Assembly: GCA_017626395.1 (NCBI GenBank)
Contig: JAGAIU010000028.1
Location: 1 to 64,000, forward strand
Source: Clostridia bacterium
GTDB taxonomy: Bacteria; Bacillota; Clostridia; TANB77; CAG-465
Length of the DNA: 64,000 nt
Reading direction: 5' to 3'
A model generated the notes under the pieces. That model saw only the letters and a program-made list of their open reading frames with translations, had not been told where the DNA came from and did not search any database. The position numbers and the translations under genes were made by a program. The number at the start of each line of letters is the position of its first letter. Within the stretch, counting starts at the first letter, position 1. Of the stretch, positions 24,715 to 33,568 are shown piece by piece.

Positions 24715-25779
24715 ATGAATAACAAACCTAAAGTATTATTAGGTATGAGTGGTGGAGTAGATAGTAGTGTTTCAGCTATTCTTCTAAAAGAACAAGGTTA
24801 TGATGTAATAGGAATAACAATGAAGCTTTTTGAAGGAGAAGTAGAAGGTAGTTGTTGTAACATAGAATCTACAATGGATGCTAAAAGAGTTTGTGATTAT
24901 TTAGGAATACCACATTATACATTAAATTTTAAAGATGAATTTAAAAAATATGTAATTGATGATTTTATAAATTGTTATGCTAATTGTAAAACACCCAATC
25001 CATGTATAGAATGTAATAAATATCTAAAATTTGGTGCAATGTATAAAATGGCACAAGAATTAAATTGTGAATATATTGCAACAGGGCATTATGCTAAAAT
25101 AGAGTATTCAGAAAAATATAAACAAAATGTACTTAAAAAAGCTAATGCAATAGCTAAAGATCAGAGTTATGTGTTATATAATCTACCTAGAGAATTAGTA
25201 AATAAATTAAAATTACCATTAGGAAATTTTAATAGTAAAGCAGAAATAAGAGAAATAGCAAGCAAACACAGTTTGCCAGTTGCAAATAAACCAGATAGTG
25301 AGGATATATGTTTTATCCCAGATGGAAATTATAAGAAATTTCTAGAAGAAAACTCAAATATAAAAGGATTTGAAGGAAATATTGTAACTACAGATGGTAA
25401 AGTTCTTGGAAAGCATAACGGATTATATAAGTTTACTATAGGTCAAAGAAAAGGGCTAAGACTTACATATAAAACACCATTATATGTTGTAGGATTTAAC
25501 AAAGATAAAAATGAACTAATAGTAGGAGAGGAAAGCGAATTATATAAAAAAGAATTTTTAGTATCAGACATTAATTGGTTAATATCTGAGCCGTTAGAAA
25601 ATGAACTAGAAGTTGAAGTTAAAACAAGATATTCTTCAAAAGCTGCTAGAGCGAAAATAACTAAAGATGGTGAAAATATAAAAGTAGTTTATGAAGAGCC
25701 ACAAAAATCTATAACACCAGGACAATCAGCTGTATTTTATATAGATGATGTTGTAATAGGTGGAGGAAAAATAAATTAG
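24715..25779 (+). CDS. mnmA: tRNA-specific 2-thiouridylase MnmA
   Basis: A 354-aa enzyme that thiolates U34 of tRNA Lys/Glu/Gln using sulfur relayed from IscS. It has GMSGGVDSSVSA (PP-loop), NPCIECNKYLKF with the first catalytic Cys, ATGHYAKIEY, DQSYVLYNL, SEDICFIPDGNY with the second Cys, and FTIGQRKGL. The start at 24715 directly follows the iscU stop (1-nt gap). Confidence 0.95.
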   Translation: MNNKPKVLLGMSGGVDSSVSAILLKEQGYDVIGITMKLFEGEVEGSCCNIESTMDAKRVCDYLGIPHYTLNFKDEFKKYVIDDFINCYANCKTPNPCIECNKYLKFGAMYKMAQELNCEYIATGHYAKIEYSEKYKQNVLKKANAIAKDQSYVLYNLPRELVNKLKLPLGNFNSKAEIREIASKHSLPVANKPDSEDICFIPDGNYKKFLEENSNIKGFEGNIVTTDGKVLGKHNGLYKFTIGQRKGLRLTYKTPLYVVGFNKDKNELIVGEESELYKKEFLVSDINWLISEPLENELEVEVKTRYSSKAARAKITKDGENIKVVYEEPQKSITPGQSAVFYIDDVVIGGGKIN

Positions 25780-25790
25780 ATAAATAATGT

Positions 25791-25833
25791 AAGCAAGTAA
25801 TTTATTGATAATTACTTGCTTTTATGTTACTAT
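25791..25833 (+). promoter_or_regulatory. Composite terminator-promoter element 3
   Basis: AAGCAAGTAATT (25791-25802) pairs with AATTACTTGCTT (25810-25821), with TTTT at the end, terminating mnmA. TTGATA (25805-25810) is in the loop, then a 17-bp spacer and TACTAT (25828-25833) for the SUFU gene. Confidence 0.7.
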
Positions 25834-25870
25834 TTTATTAGAGTATAAACAAATTTTAGGAGTTGATATT

Positions 25871-26536
25871 ATGGGAATATTAGATATGTTTAAGAAAAAT
25901 AAAAAAGAAGAGAAGAAAGAGAAAGAAATAGTAGCTTATGGGTGGGATGCTATAACTAAAAAATTTGAAGAAATATATCCAGGACAAACTAATCCTAAAC
26001 ATTATGGAACTTTAATTTCTTGGAATTTAGGTGGCAATGATCCTTTAAGGGGAATTAGTATTTATGATGGTGGAGATTATTGGCATTTTGTAAGTTATGG
26101 ATTATCTGAACTTTATGAAAAAGAATCAGATAACAAGGAAATAAGCGGATATGGAATGGAGTTTACACTAAAACTAAAGAAAGATAAATATGAAGATGAA
26201 GAAGCAGAAATCAAAGGAATATGTGGAATTTTCCAAATGATAGCACGTATAACATTTCAAAATGGTGAACTGTTTAGAGCTTTTGAATATTTATATACTG
26301 GACAAAAAGAAGGAATAGATACAAAAATGAAATCTAATATCACAGGCTTTATTACTATACCAGATACAAATGCGGGAAGTATTGACACTCCAAATGGTAA
26401 AGTAGATTTTGTAGAATTTATTGGAGTTACAGACGCAGAACTTATTGCTCTTAAAGATAAGAAAATTACTGTAAAGGAATTATATGAAAAATTAGGTTCT
26501 GATGTAACAAATTATAATAGAGAATCTGTTGTTTAG
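25871..26536 (+). CDS. Suppressor-of-fused (SUFU) domain protein
   Basis: A 221-aa cytosolic protein. After a short Lys/Glu-rich start, WDAITKKFEEIYPGQ, YGTLISW, LRGISIYDGGDYWHFVSYGLSELYEK (SYGLSELY core) and the C-terminal VEFIGVTDAEL follow the SUFU (PF05076) pattern. In animals SUFU binds Gli factors; the bacterial family is often linked to immunity or polymorphic-toxin loci, but no toxin is seen here. The start at 25871 follows GGAG; a start at 25805 would lie inside element 3. Confidence 0.8.
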   Translation: MGILDMFKKNKKEEKKEKEIVAYGWDAITKKFEEIYPGQTNPKHYGTLISWNLGGNDPLRGISIYDGGDYWHFVSYGLSELYEKESDNKEISGYGMEFTLKLKKDKYEDEEAEIKGICGIFQMIARITFQNGELFRAFEYLYTGQKEGIDTKMKSNITGFITIPDTNAGSIDTPNGKVDFVEFIGVTDAELIALKDKKITVKELYEKLGSDVTNYNRESVV

Positions 26537-26554
26537 AAAGAGAGGAATTAAGTA

Positions 26555-27106
26555 ATGACTGAAAAAGAAAAAATGCTTGCAGGTGAAATATACAATGCAA
26601 ATTATGATCAAGAATTATTTGAAGATAGAAATAGAATTAAAGATTTATGCTATGAGCATAACATGTTAAGACCTTCTAATATTGAAGAAAGACAAAAATT
26701 AATTAAGCAAATAGTAAAAAATACAGGAGAAAAATTTTGGTTTGAGCAACCATTTACTTGTGATTATGGAAATATTGAACTTGGTGAAAATTTCTATGCA
26801 AATCATAATCTAATAATCTTAGATCCAGCTTTAGTTAAGTTTGGAGATAATGTATTTATAGCACCAAATTGTGGCTTTTATACAGCAGGGCATCCAATAA
26901 ATAAAGACGAAAGAAATGAAGGATTAGAATATGCTAAACCAATAACAGTTGGAAATGATGTATGGATTGGTGGAAATGTTGTTGTACTTCCTGGTGTTAC
27001 GATAGGAGATAATGTTGTAATTGGAGCAGGTAGTGTGGTAAATAAAGATATACCATCAAATTCTGTTGCAGTTGGAAATCCTTGTAAAGTAATTAAGAAA
27101 ATATAA
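26555..27106 (+). CDS. Maltose/galactoside O-acetyltransferase-like
   Basis: A 183-aa left-handed beta-helix (hexapeptide repeat) acetyltransferase. The N-terminal MTEKEKMLAGEIYNAN is the Maa/LacA signature, and FIAPNCGFYTAGHP includes the catalytic His. Repeats such as IGGNVVVLPGVTIGDNVVIGAG follow from about residue 130. It transfers acetyl groups to sugars; the natural acceptor is uncertain. GAGAGG precedes the start, 18 nt after SUFU. Confidence 0.9.
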   Translation: MTEKEKMLAGEIYNANYDQELFEDRNRIKDLCYEHNMLRPSNIEERQKLIKQIVKNTGEKFWFEQPFTCDYGNIELGENFYANHNLIILDPALVKFGDNVFIAPNCGFYTAGHPINKDERNEGLEYAKPITVGNDVWIGGNVVVLPGVTIGDNVVIGAGSVVNKDIPSNSVAVGNPCKVIKKI

Positions 27107-27125
27107 TAAAAAAGGAGAAATATAT

Positions 27126-27659
27126 ATGGAACTAAATGAATGTATTAATACTAGAAGAAGTATTAGAAAATATCAAGAAAAACAAGTAAGTAAAGATACA
27201 ATACTAGAAATAATAAAAGCTGCTCAAATGGCACCTTCTTGGAAGAATTCACAGGTGTCTAGATATTATGTGGTAACTAGTGAAGAAAAGTTAAAAATGA
27301 TAAAAGAATGTTTACCAGATTTTAATCAAAATAATACTAAAGATGCACCAGTGATTATAGTTTCAACTGTAGTTAACGGTAGAAGTGGTTTTGATAGAGA
27401 AGGAAATTACGTCACTCATATAAAAGATGGATTTCAGTTTTTCGATAATGGACTACAAATTCAAAATCTATGCTTAAAAGCTCATGATTTAGGACTTGGA
27501 ACATTAATTATGGGATTATATGATGAAGCAAAAATAAGAGAAATATTAGAAATTCCAGAAGAACAAATAATAGTAGCAGTTTTAAGTTTAGGATATCCAG
27601 ATATCGAACCTGTTGCACCACAAAGAAAAGATGTGGAAGAAATAGTAAAATTTAGTTAA
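27126..27659 (+). CDS. Nitroreductase-family flavoprotein
   Basis: A 177-aa FMN-dependent oxidoreductase. RRSIRKYQEKQVSKD near the N-terminus, AAQMAPSWKNSQ (FMN contact), and GLGTLIMGLYDEAKIREIL with ILSLGYPD-like ending (VLSLGYPD) are typical. Small single-domain members use FMN and NAD(P)H; the substrate cannot be told. AAGGAG precedes the start. Confidence 0.88.
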   Translation: MELNECINTRRSIRKYQEKQVSKDTILEIIKAAQMAPSWKNSQVSRYYVVTSEEKLKMIKECLPDFNQNNTKDAPVIIVSTVVNGRSGFDREGNYVTHIKDGFQFFDNGLQIQNLCLKAHDLGLGTLIMGLYDEAKIREILEIPEEQIIVAVLSLGYPDIEPVAPQRKDVEEIVKFS

Positions 27660-27693
27660 AATAGATAGTTATTATAAAATATGAGGAATAAAT

Positions 27694-28302
27694 ATGAGTA
27701 AAGATAAATTAAAAAAATCAATAGTGTATAAAAATTTCAAAAAAGTATTGATACAAAAATTGGGAAATGAAAAAGCAAATAGAATGTGGGGAGAAGCAAA
27801 TGTGAATCTTAACCAATTTGAAAAACAATATCCAGATATAAAAGGTGACGAAAAGATGATGATATTACCTGCTGCTTCGTTATATATTGAACTAAAAAAA
27901 GAAGTACCAGATGAAGCATTAAATATATTAAAAGATTATGGCAAAGAAATGGGAGAAAAAATAGCCAAACTAATTCATTCGATAACTTCAATTCCAGGAG
28001 TATCTAAAATGCTATGGAATAATATGCCAAAACTTATGAGAAAATCAAGTAGTGAGAAAAAAGGATATACAAGAAAAATTGTTGGTGAGACAAAAGAACT
28101 AGTAGGAGTAGATATTCTATCATGTCCATTACATGATGTGGCAATAAAAATTGGAATGCCAGAAGTAGCACAAGTAGTTTGTGCTATGGATAAAGCATAT
28201 ATGTCAGGTTTTAAATATATTAATTATACACGCACTACGTCAGTTGCAGAAGGTGACAGTTGTTGTGATTATAGATTATCTTATGATAAAAATAAAAAGT
28301 AA
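27694..28302 (+). CDS. L-2-amino-thiazoline-4-carboxylic acid hydrolase-like (PF14196)
   Basis: A 202-aa protein whose C-terminal half shows CPLHDVAIKIGMPEVAQVVC, DKAYMSG and EGDSCCDYRL, the pattern of the ATC-hydrolase family. Only few members have been studied; most are annotated by homology and may act on other small molecules. Soluble, no signal peptide. Ribosome site GAGG. Probably cotranscribed with the nitroreductase. Confidence 0.7.
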   Translation: MSKDKLKKSIVYKNFKKVLIQKLGNEKANRMWGEANVNLNQFEKQYPDIKGDEKMMILPAASLYIELKKEVPDEALNILKDYGKEMGEKIAKLIHSITSIPGVSKMLWNNMPKLMRKSSSEKKGYTRKIVGETKELVGVDILSCPLHDVAIKIGMPEVAQVVCAMDKAYMSGFKYINYTRTTSVAEGDSCCDYRLSYDKNKK

Positions 28303-28325
28303 TTAATACTTTTAAGGAGGCTTCT

Positions 28326-28586
28326 ATGATTGAAATTAAATTTGATAAAGATAACAACAAAGCTATAGCTTTAGATGATAACAATGAAATTGGAATATGT
28401 GAATTTATAGAAAAAGAAGAACAATGGAACATAGTACATACAGAAGTTACTAATTTTTATCAAGGACAAGGAATTGCAAGAAAACTAGTAGAATGTGTTT
28501 TAGAGAATGCTAAAAAATATAACAAAAATGTTGTTGCAGATTGTTCTTATGCTAAAAGAGTAATAGAGAAAATGAATAATAATTAA
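28326..28586 (+). CDS. Small GNAT-like acetyltransferase (YjdJ type, PF14542)
   Basis: An 86-aa minimal GNAT. FYQGQGIARKLVECVLENA contains the acetyl-CoA loop GQGIA, followed by VVADCSYAKRVIEK, which matches the short YjdJ/GTNAT family that lacks the N-terminal strands of ordinary GNATs. AAGGAGG precedes the start. Last gene of the unit beginning at SUFU. Confidence 0.85.
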   Translation: MIEIKFDKDNNKAIALDDNNEIGICEFIEKEEQWNIVHTEVTNFYQGQGIARKLVECVLENAKKYNKNVVADCSYAKRVIEKMNNN

Positions 28587-28593
28587 AATATAT

Positions 28594-28637
28594 AAAGCAG
28601 ATAGCTTATTGATAGTTATCTGCTTTTATGATATTAT
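28594..28637 (+). promoter_or_regulatory. Composite terminator-promoter element 4
   Basis: AAAGCAGATAGC (28594-28605) pairs with GTTATCTGCTTT (28615-28626) and is followed by T. TTGATA (28609-28614) is wholly inside the loop, with a 17-bp spacer to TATTAT (28632-28637), preceded by TGA. Compensating stem changes relative to the other copies keep the fold. Confidence 0.75.
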
Positions 28638-28679
28638 TTTGATAAGATAAATAATAATTATAAATAATTTGGAGGGCAC

Positions 28680-29486
28680 ATGAATGATATTATCGGAATA
28701 ATTTGTATATTTTTTTCATCAATATATAAGAGTTTTATGGAATTTTATTTCAAGGAGCCATTATTTTGGATAGCAATATTATTAGGAATAACAGCTCCGT
28801 TATTTTATCCTAAACTTCGTGGATTTTTTGGGGAATTTTGGGTAAGAAAAGAGTTAGAAAAATTACCTCAAGATAAATACAATGTTTTAAATAATATAAT
28901 GATTAAATCTAGTAAAGGCACTCATCAAATAGATCATATCGTTATATCTAAATTTGGTATATTTGTTATAGAAATGAAAAATTATTACGGAATAATTGTT
29001 GGGGATGAGTATAAAGATAAATGGATACAATATTTAGGGAAAAATAAATATTATTTTAATAATCCAACACGTCAAAATTATGGACATGTAAAGGCTTTAG
29101 AAGAAGTATTAAGATTAGAAGAAAATAAATTTATACCTGTTGTATGTATATCAAATCAAGCAAAGCTTAAAATAAAAGCTAAAAATGTTACACAATTAGA
29201 ATTTTTAAATAATTTAATTGAATCGTATAAAGAAGAAATTTTGGATGATAATGTAAATTATATAAAAGAAAAACTAGAAGGAATAAATATTACAGACAAA
29301 AATGCTAGAAAAAATCATGTAAAAAATATAAGAAGTAATATAAAAGACAATGAAGCTAAAGAAGATAATATGATATGTCCAAAATGTGGTGGAATATTAG
29401 TTGAAAGAAATGGTAAATACGGGAAATTTATAGGATGCTCAAATTATCCTAAATGTAGACATATAGTAAAAAAGAATAATAATTAA
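28680..29486 (+). CDS. NERD-domain nuclease-like protein with topoisomerase zinc ribbon
   Basis: A 268-aa protein: a hydrophobic N-terminal region (about 5-45), a NERD domain (about 50-150) with GEFWVRKEL, HQIDHIVISKFGIFVIEMKN (DH...E.K catalytic pattern) and a C-terminal topoisomerase-type zinc ribbon CPKCGG-(x)-CSNYPKC (about 235-265). NERD proteins are predicted DNA-processing enzymes. The start at 28680 follows GGAGG closely. First gene after element 4. Confidence 0.85.
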   Translation: MNDIIGIICIFFSSIYKSFMEFYFKEPLFWIAILLGITAPLFYPKLRGFFGEFWVRKELEKLPQDKYNVLNNIMIKSSKGTHQIDHIVISKFGIFVIEMKNYYGIIVGDEYKDKWIQYLGKNKYYFNNPTRQNYGHVKALEEVLRLEENKFIPVVCISNQAKLKIKAKNVTQLEFLNNLIESYKEEILDDNVNYIKEKLEGINITDKNARKNHVKNIRSNIKDNEAKEDNMICPKCGGILVERNGKYGKFIGCSNYPKCRHIVKKNNN

Positions 29487-29505
29487 ATATAAGGGAGAGA
29501 ATAAA

Positions 29506-30054
29506 ATGAAAAATATATTTATAGCAGGAGTAGCTAAGTCGGGAAAATCAACAGTAGCTAAAGCACTAATACAAGATAAAAAATACAATCATATACCAAT
29601 GGATTATTTTGCTTCATCTTTAAAGCATAATTTTCCTGAAACTAAAATAACAAGTAATGTTGTAATAGATAGAGAAAGTAGTAAAAATTTATCTAAATTA
29701 TTATCTAGAGTTATACAAATAATGAATGGTACAGATGAAAAATTTATTTTAGATTCAGCACATATATTACCGCAAGATATAAGTCAATACTTAGATAGAG
29801 ATAAATGGGATATATACTTTTTAGGTTATCCATCTGTAACAGCTGAAGAAAAGCTAAAAATTATAAGAAAATATGAAACAGAAAATGACTGGACACATAA
29901 AAGAACAGATGAAGAAATGCTAATAATATTACAAAAATTAATAGATCTTAGTAGAGAAATAAAAAGTGAATGTGAAAGATTAGATATAACATTTATTGAT
30001 ACAGGAAAAGATTTAAATACAGTTATTAATGAATTAAAAGAATATAATAAATAA
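29506..30054 (+). CDS. P-loop kinase-like protein
   Basis: A 182-aa single-domain P-loop NTPase with AGVAKSGKSTVAKAL at the N-terminus, a DSAH segment near 83 that may be Walker B, and a FIDTG C-terminal strand. It resembles adenylate-kinase-like small-molecule kinases of unknown substrate. Ribosome site GGGAGAG. Located between NERD and CheY genes with short gaps. Confidence 0.75.
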   Translation: MKNIFIAGVAKSGKSTVAKALIQDKKYNHIPMDYFASSLKHNFPETKITSNVVIDRESSKNLSKLLSRVIQIMNGTDEKFILDSAHILPQDISQYLDRDKWDIYFLGYPSVTAEEKLKIIRKYETENDWTHKRTDEEMLIILQKLIDLSREIKSECERLDITFIDTGKDLNTVINELKEYNK

Positions 30055-30067
30055 AGGAGAAAACAAA

Positions 30068-30424
30068 ATGAATAAAATTTTAATCTGTGATGATTCAGCT
30101 TTTATGAGAATGATGATAAAAGAAGTTTTAAAAACTAACGAATATAAGACTATAGGTGAAGCTGTAAATGGAAGAGAAGGAATAGAAAAATATAACGAAC
30201 TAAAACCGGATTTAGTGTTAATGGATCTAACTATGCCTGAAATGAATGGAATAACTGCTTTAAAAGAAATAATAAAAAATGATTCTCAAGCAAAGATAAT
30301 AATATTATCTGCAATGGGCCAACAAGATAAAGTTGATGAAGCACTTAGTTGTGGTGCAAAAGACTTTATTGTTAAACCTTTTAAACCAGAGAGATTATTA
30401 GAAGCTATAAAGAAAGTGATATAA
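30068..30424 (+). CDS. CheY-like single-domain response regulator
   Basis: A 118-aa receiver domain with the acidic pair Asp8-Asp9, phosphoacceptor Asp53 in LMDLTMPEMNG, Ser in ILSAMG and Lys in IVKPF. The SAFMRMMI start is very like chemotaxis CheY. No histidine kinase, flagellar or chemotaxis gene lies in the window, so its partner is elsewhere. AAAGGAG precedes the start. Confidence 0.92.
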   Translation: MNKILICDDSAFMRMMIKEVLKTNEYKTIGEAVNGREGIEKYNELKPDLVLMDLTMPEMNGITALKEIIKNDSQAKIIILSAMGQQDKVDEALSCGAKDFIVKPFKPERLLEAIKKVI

Positions 30425-30429
30425 ACTAG

Positions 30430-30471
30430 AAGCAAGTAATTGTTGATAATTACTTGCTTTTATGCTATTAT
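30430..30471 (+). promoter_or_regulatory. Composite terminator-promoter element 5
   Basis: AAGCAAGTAATT (30430-30441) with AATTACTTGCTT (30448-30459) plus TTTT ends the CheY unit. TTGATA (30443-30448) is in the loop, with a 17-bp spacer and TATTAT (30466-30471) preceded by TGC, 25 nt before the methyltransferase start. Confidence 0.78.
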
Positions 30472-30495
30472 TTTCTTGAAAAGAGGTAAATGATT

Positions 30496-31284
30496 ATGGA
30501 TTTAAATAATGAGAGTAAAACACTGTTTATACCACTTTATGGAAAGGCTTTAATGAGTAAACAAAACTTATTTATTAAAGATAAAAAAGCTGAAGAGATA
30601 ATAAACAATGTAGAGTATAATTTTAAAAAATTAAAACAATCAAAATGGCTATCTATGTACATGGCTGCAAGAGCTAGACAGATTGATGAACTATGTAATG
30701 GGTATATTAAAGAAAATAAAAATCTAGTTGTTATACATTTAGGGTGCGGTTTAGATTCAAGGGCGTTAAGAGTTAATCAAGAATATAATATGTGGTATGA
30801 TTTAGATTTTGAATCTGTTATAGAACTTAGAAAACAATATTATAAAGAGTCGGAAAAATATAAAATGATAGGAAAATCTGTTACAGATTTAACGTGGTTA
30901 CAAGATATAAAAGAATGTGAAGAAATACTAATAGTTGCAGAAGGGTTAACTATGTATTTATCTGAAGAAGAGATAAAGGATATATTAGTAGCTATTAATA
31001 ATAAATTTAAAAATGTAACTTTAATATTTGATGCATATTCTAAAAAAGCAGTTAAAGCTTCTAAAATAAAAAATCCAGTAAATCAAATGAACGCACAAAT
31101 TAAATATGGTTTAGATAAAATGGAAGATTTTTTAAAGTTGAATAGCAATTTAAAATTTGTAAATGAGTATGTAATAGAATACAAGAAAGAAAATTTAAAA
31201 GGAATAACAAAAACTATATTTGAAAAAGTATATTGTGGAAAAATAGCACAATCATATTATAAAATATATGAGTTTAAATTATAA
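30496..31284 (+). CDS. Class I SAM methyltransferase, LCMT/Tcmp-like
   Basis: A 262-aa methyltransferase of the leucine-carboxyl-methyltransferase family (PF04072). VVIHLGCGLDSRALRV is motif I, WYDLDFESVIELRKQYY motif II, and LIVAEGLTMYLSEEE motif IV. Bacterial homologs appear in polyketide loci or have unknown targets. ATG at 30496 was preferred to 30490 since GAGGT would be too close to the latter. Confidence 0.85.
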   Translation: MDLNNESKTLFIPLYGKALMSKQNLFIKDKKAEEIINNVEYNFKKLKQSKWLSMYMAARARQIDELCNGYIKENKNLVVIHLGCGLDSRALRVNQEYNMWYDLDFESVIELRKQYYKESEKYKMIGKSVTDLTWLQDIKECEEILIVAEGLTMYLSEEEIKDILVAINNKFKNVTLIFDAYSKKAVKASKIKNPVNQMNAQIKYGLDKMEDFLKLNSNLKFVNEYVIEYKKENLKGITKTIFEKVYCGKIAQSYYKIYEFKL

Positions 31285-31307
31285 ATTTAAATCAGGAGGT
31301 AATATAT

Positions 31308-32000
31308 ATGGGAATATTTGATGTTTTTAAAGGTAAGCCAGTAACACCAGCACAAAGAAAACAAAACTCAATTAACAAAATAAGAACACAAGGTATAGTA
31401 TATAATCCACATTTACCTATGGTTGAATCAAGTGCAGATGTAAAACTAAAAAGTTTAGATGAAATTTGTCAAAGGGCTATAGCAAGTCTTCTTGCAATTC
31501 AACTTGCTTGTGATATTGCACAGGGGGGAGATTATCAAAAGTCTAAAAAGTTTTTCTGGGAACTTATTGAAAGATATGGTGTACAAGATAAATTATTAGC
31601 AAAAGAAAGAAAATTATTTGAAGGTGGGTATACACAACAAGATGCAATAGATGTTAGCTGGACATATGAATGCTATTGGTCTTTAATATGGGCACTAGGA
31701 CTTATAGGAAACATAGAACAAGCAAATGAAACTTGTGATTGTGATAAAGCAGTAAAGATAGTATCAAGTAGTGTAACATATGAAGACTTTAAAAATAAAT
31801 GTAAATTAAGAGATACAGAAAAAATATTAGATATGATAGATTTATACTATCGTTATCATTGGGCTTGTGTTGAAAAAAGAATTAGACCTGAAGTTCCTAT
31901 TGGAAATTTAGATCCTGGAGTTGTAATGGAAAGAAGAAGAGGACTTGAATGGCTAATAAGCGAAGAGGAAGATTGGAATGATATTTCGTTAGATACTTAG
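31308..32000 (+). CDS. DUF4272-like protein
   Basis: A 230-aa soluble protein. TPAQRKQNSINKIRTQGI, LPMVESS, LKSLDEICQRAIASL and a WTYECYWSLIWALGLI segment fit the DUF4272 family, seen near type VI or polymorphic-toxin immunity genes in some bacteria. No function is established and no effector gene is adjacent. AGGAGG precedes the start. Confidence 0.7.
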   Translation: MGIFDVFKGKPVTPAQRKQNSINKIRTQGIVYNPHLPMVESSADVKLKSLDEICQRAIASLLAIQLACDIAQGGDYQKSKKFFWELIERYGVQDKLLAKERKLFEGGYTQQDAIDVSWTYECYWSLIWALGLIGNIEQANETCDCDKAVKIVSSSVTYEDFKNKCKLRDTEKILDMIDLYYRYHWACVEKRIRPEVPIGNLDPGVVMERRRGLEWLISEEEDWNDISLDT

Positions 32001-32019
32001 AATATATTTTTTATCAAAA

Positions 32020-32048
32020 TTGACTTTATGAAAGCGTTTTGATATAAT
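32020..32048 (+). promoter_or_regulatory. Strong promoter of the decayed HipA-like gene
   Basis: TTGACT (32020-32025), 17-bp spacer, perfect TATAAT (32043-32048). A well-preserved promoter in front of a broken gene suggests the damage is recent. Confidence 0.75.
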
Positions 32049-32076
32049 TTACATAATAGAGATGGGAGTTGAAATT

Positions 32077-33099
32077 ATGGATTTCACAAAATGTGAACTA
32101 GATTTGTATAAGACATATTCTGGTAAGGAAACAAAAAAATAAATAATATATAATGGAAAATCACATATGTTAAAATTTAGAGGAGAAGATAGAGGAAAAG
32201 AAGTATATAGTGATTTATCCGAATTTTAAGGGTGTTCTATTTACAAAGCTTTTGGATTGGAAACTCAAAATGTTATTTTAGGAGAATATGAAGGAAAAGA
32301 TGTGGTAGTATGTGAAAATTTTCTAAAAAAAGGTGAAGAATTACAAGAGTTCTCAAACTTTACAAATAGTTATTCGGATACTGTAGACAAGAGATATTCT
32401 TTTTCAGAAATAATAGATACTATAGAAAATCATCCTAATATATTTGATAAAAAAGATGTTAAAGAAAAGTTTTGGAAGATGTATGTAATAGATGCTTTTC
32501 TAGGAAACTTTGATAGACATGGCGGTAATTGGGGATTTGTTGTAAATTCAGAAGAGAAATATTCTAAATTTGCTCCAATTTATGATTGTGGTAGTTGCTT
32601 GTATCCCCAAATGTCAGAAAAAGAAATGGATAATATTTTGAAAAGTGATTATGAAATTAAGAGGAGAGTATTTGAATTTCCTAATTCACAGATTGTTACT
32701 AATGAAACAAGAACAAAATCAAATTATTTTAGTATAATAAATAGTTTACAATATGAAGAATGTAATGAAGCAATAGAATGGTTCTGTAAAAATTTAGATT
32801 TTGATAAAATAAATAATATTATAGAGAGTGTTGATAAACTTAGTAAAAAAAGAAAAAATTTTTATAAAACTATGCTAAAAGAGCGATACGATTATATTAT
32901 TAAGCCGGCGCATGAAAAAATAAAAGATTTAAATGATATTCGAAAAACTATTAACGATTTAGAAGAAAAAGTTATTAGTAAAAATGATGAGCTAAGAGCA
33001 TATACAGAAGAATTAAATAATAAATCTGAAAAAATTAATGAAGCAGAAAAGTTATTAGAACAATATCAAAATTTAAAAAATAATAAGGATAAGGAATAA
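32077..33099 (+). pseudogene. HipA/CtkA-like kinase with two in-frame stops
   Basis: One frame runs from the ATG at 32077 (after GGGAG) to the TAA at 33097-33099 but is interrupted by TAA at 32140 and TAA at 32227. The parts before and between encode the N-lobe (MDFTKCELDLYKTY, NGKSHMLKFRGED, SDLSEF then GCSIYKAFGLETQ). The rest is intact: VIDAFLGNFDRHGGNWGF is the catalytic loop and FAPIYDCGS the metal loop of HipA-type Ser/Thr kinases, followed by a coiled-coil tail. A start at the TTG at 32257 would give a 280-aa protein without the ATP-binding N-lobe, so it is unlikely to be active. A suppressed-stop or sequencing error cannot be excluded. Confidence 0.8.
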
Positions 33100-33102
33100 T
33101 TA

Positions 33103-33339
33103 TGATAGAATTAAAAAGTAAAAAAATTGTTTTTGATAAAGAACAATATAAATTAGATAATAGGTATTATGATTCATACATTAATTTAGCAAAGCAAAAA
33201 AATAGCTTATTTTGAAAACAACATTAAAGAAATTGATAATCAAATTTCTTTAAAACGAGATATCATTGCTAAACAAGATAGAATATTAAATAGATATAAA
33301 GAAGTTATTTTAAAAATAAAAAAAATGGGAGAAAATTAG
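33103..33339 (+). pseudogene. Small coiled-coil gene with a frameshift
   Basis: Starting at the ATG at 33103, the frame encodes MIELKSKKIVFDKEQYKLDN and continues to a TGA at 33214-33216. A shift of one base in the run of seven A at about 33200 opens the other frame to TAG at 33337-33339, giving a continuous helical protein of about 78 aa with AYFENNIKEIDNQ and ending KKMGEN. It follows the broken kinase by 3 nt and precedes the 33341 gene. Loss of one A would restore it. Slippage on the A run is an alternative. Confidence 0.6.
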
Positions 33340-33340
33340 T

Positions 33341-33565
33341 ATGGATAATAGAGTATATGTTAATCAATTGAGAAGAGATTTAGAAATGTTAAAAAAAGCT
33401 ATTGAAAATAAAAACAAATATTTAGATTGTGAGTACTGTGAGATAGAAGCTGATTTAGAAAGTATATTTTTATGGAAAGAAGCTGAAATGGAAGAAGTGC
33501 ATGCTATATTAGAAGAATATGGATTGTTAGAAGAAGTAAGAAACAATATAACGTTAAAAATATAA
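33341..33565 (+). CDS. Small helical protein, 74 aa
   Basis: I do not recognise the family. The sequence is almost wholly charged and helical (RRDLEMLKKAIENKNKY, then Glu-rich), with one Cys pair near 26-29, and no membrane helix. GGGAG precedes the start, inside the end of the frameshifted gene. It is the last gene of the damaged HipA-like unit and might be an accessory of it. Confidence 0.6.
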   Translation: MDNRVYVNQLRRDLEMLKKAIENKNKYLDCEYCEIEADLESIFLWKEAEMEEVHAILEEYGLLEEVRNNITLKI

Positions 33566-33568
33566 ATT

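Noticed and set aside
32140-32229. In-frame TAA codons considered as recoding (stop-codon reassignment or readthrough)
   Set aside because: TAA ends most genes in the window, so it is a normal stop; no readthrough context or structure was seen, and the neighbouring gene is also damaged.
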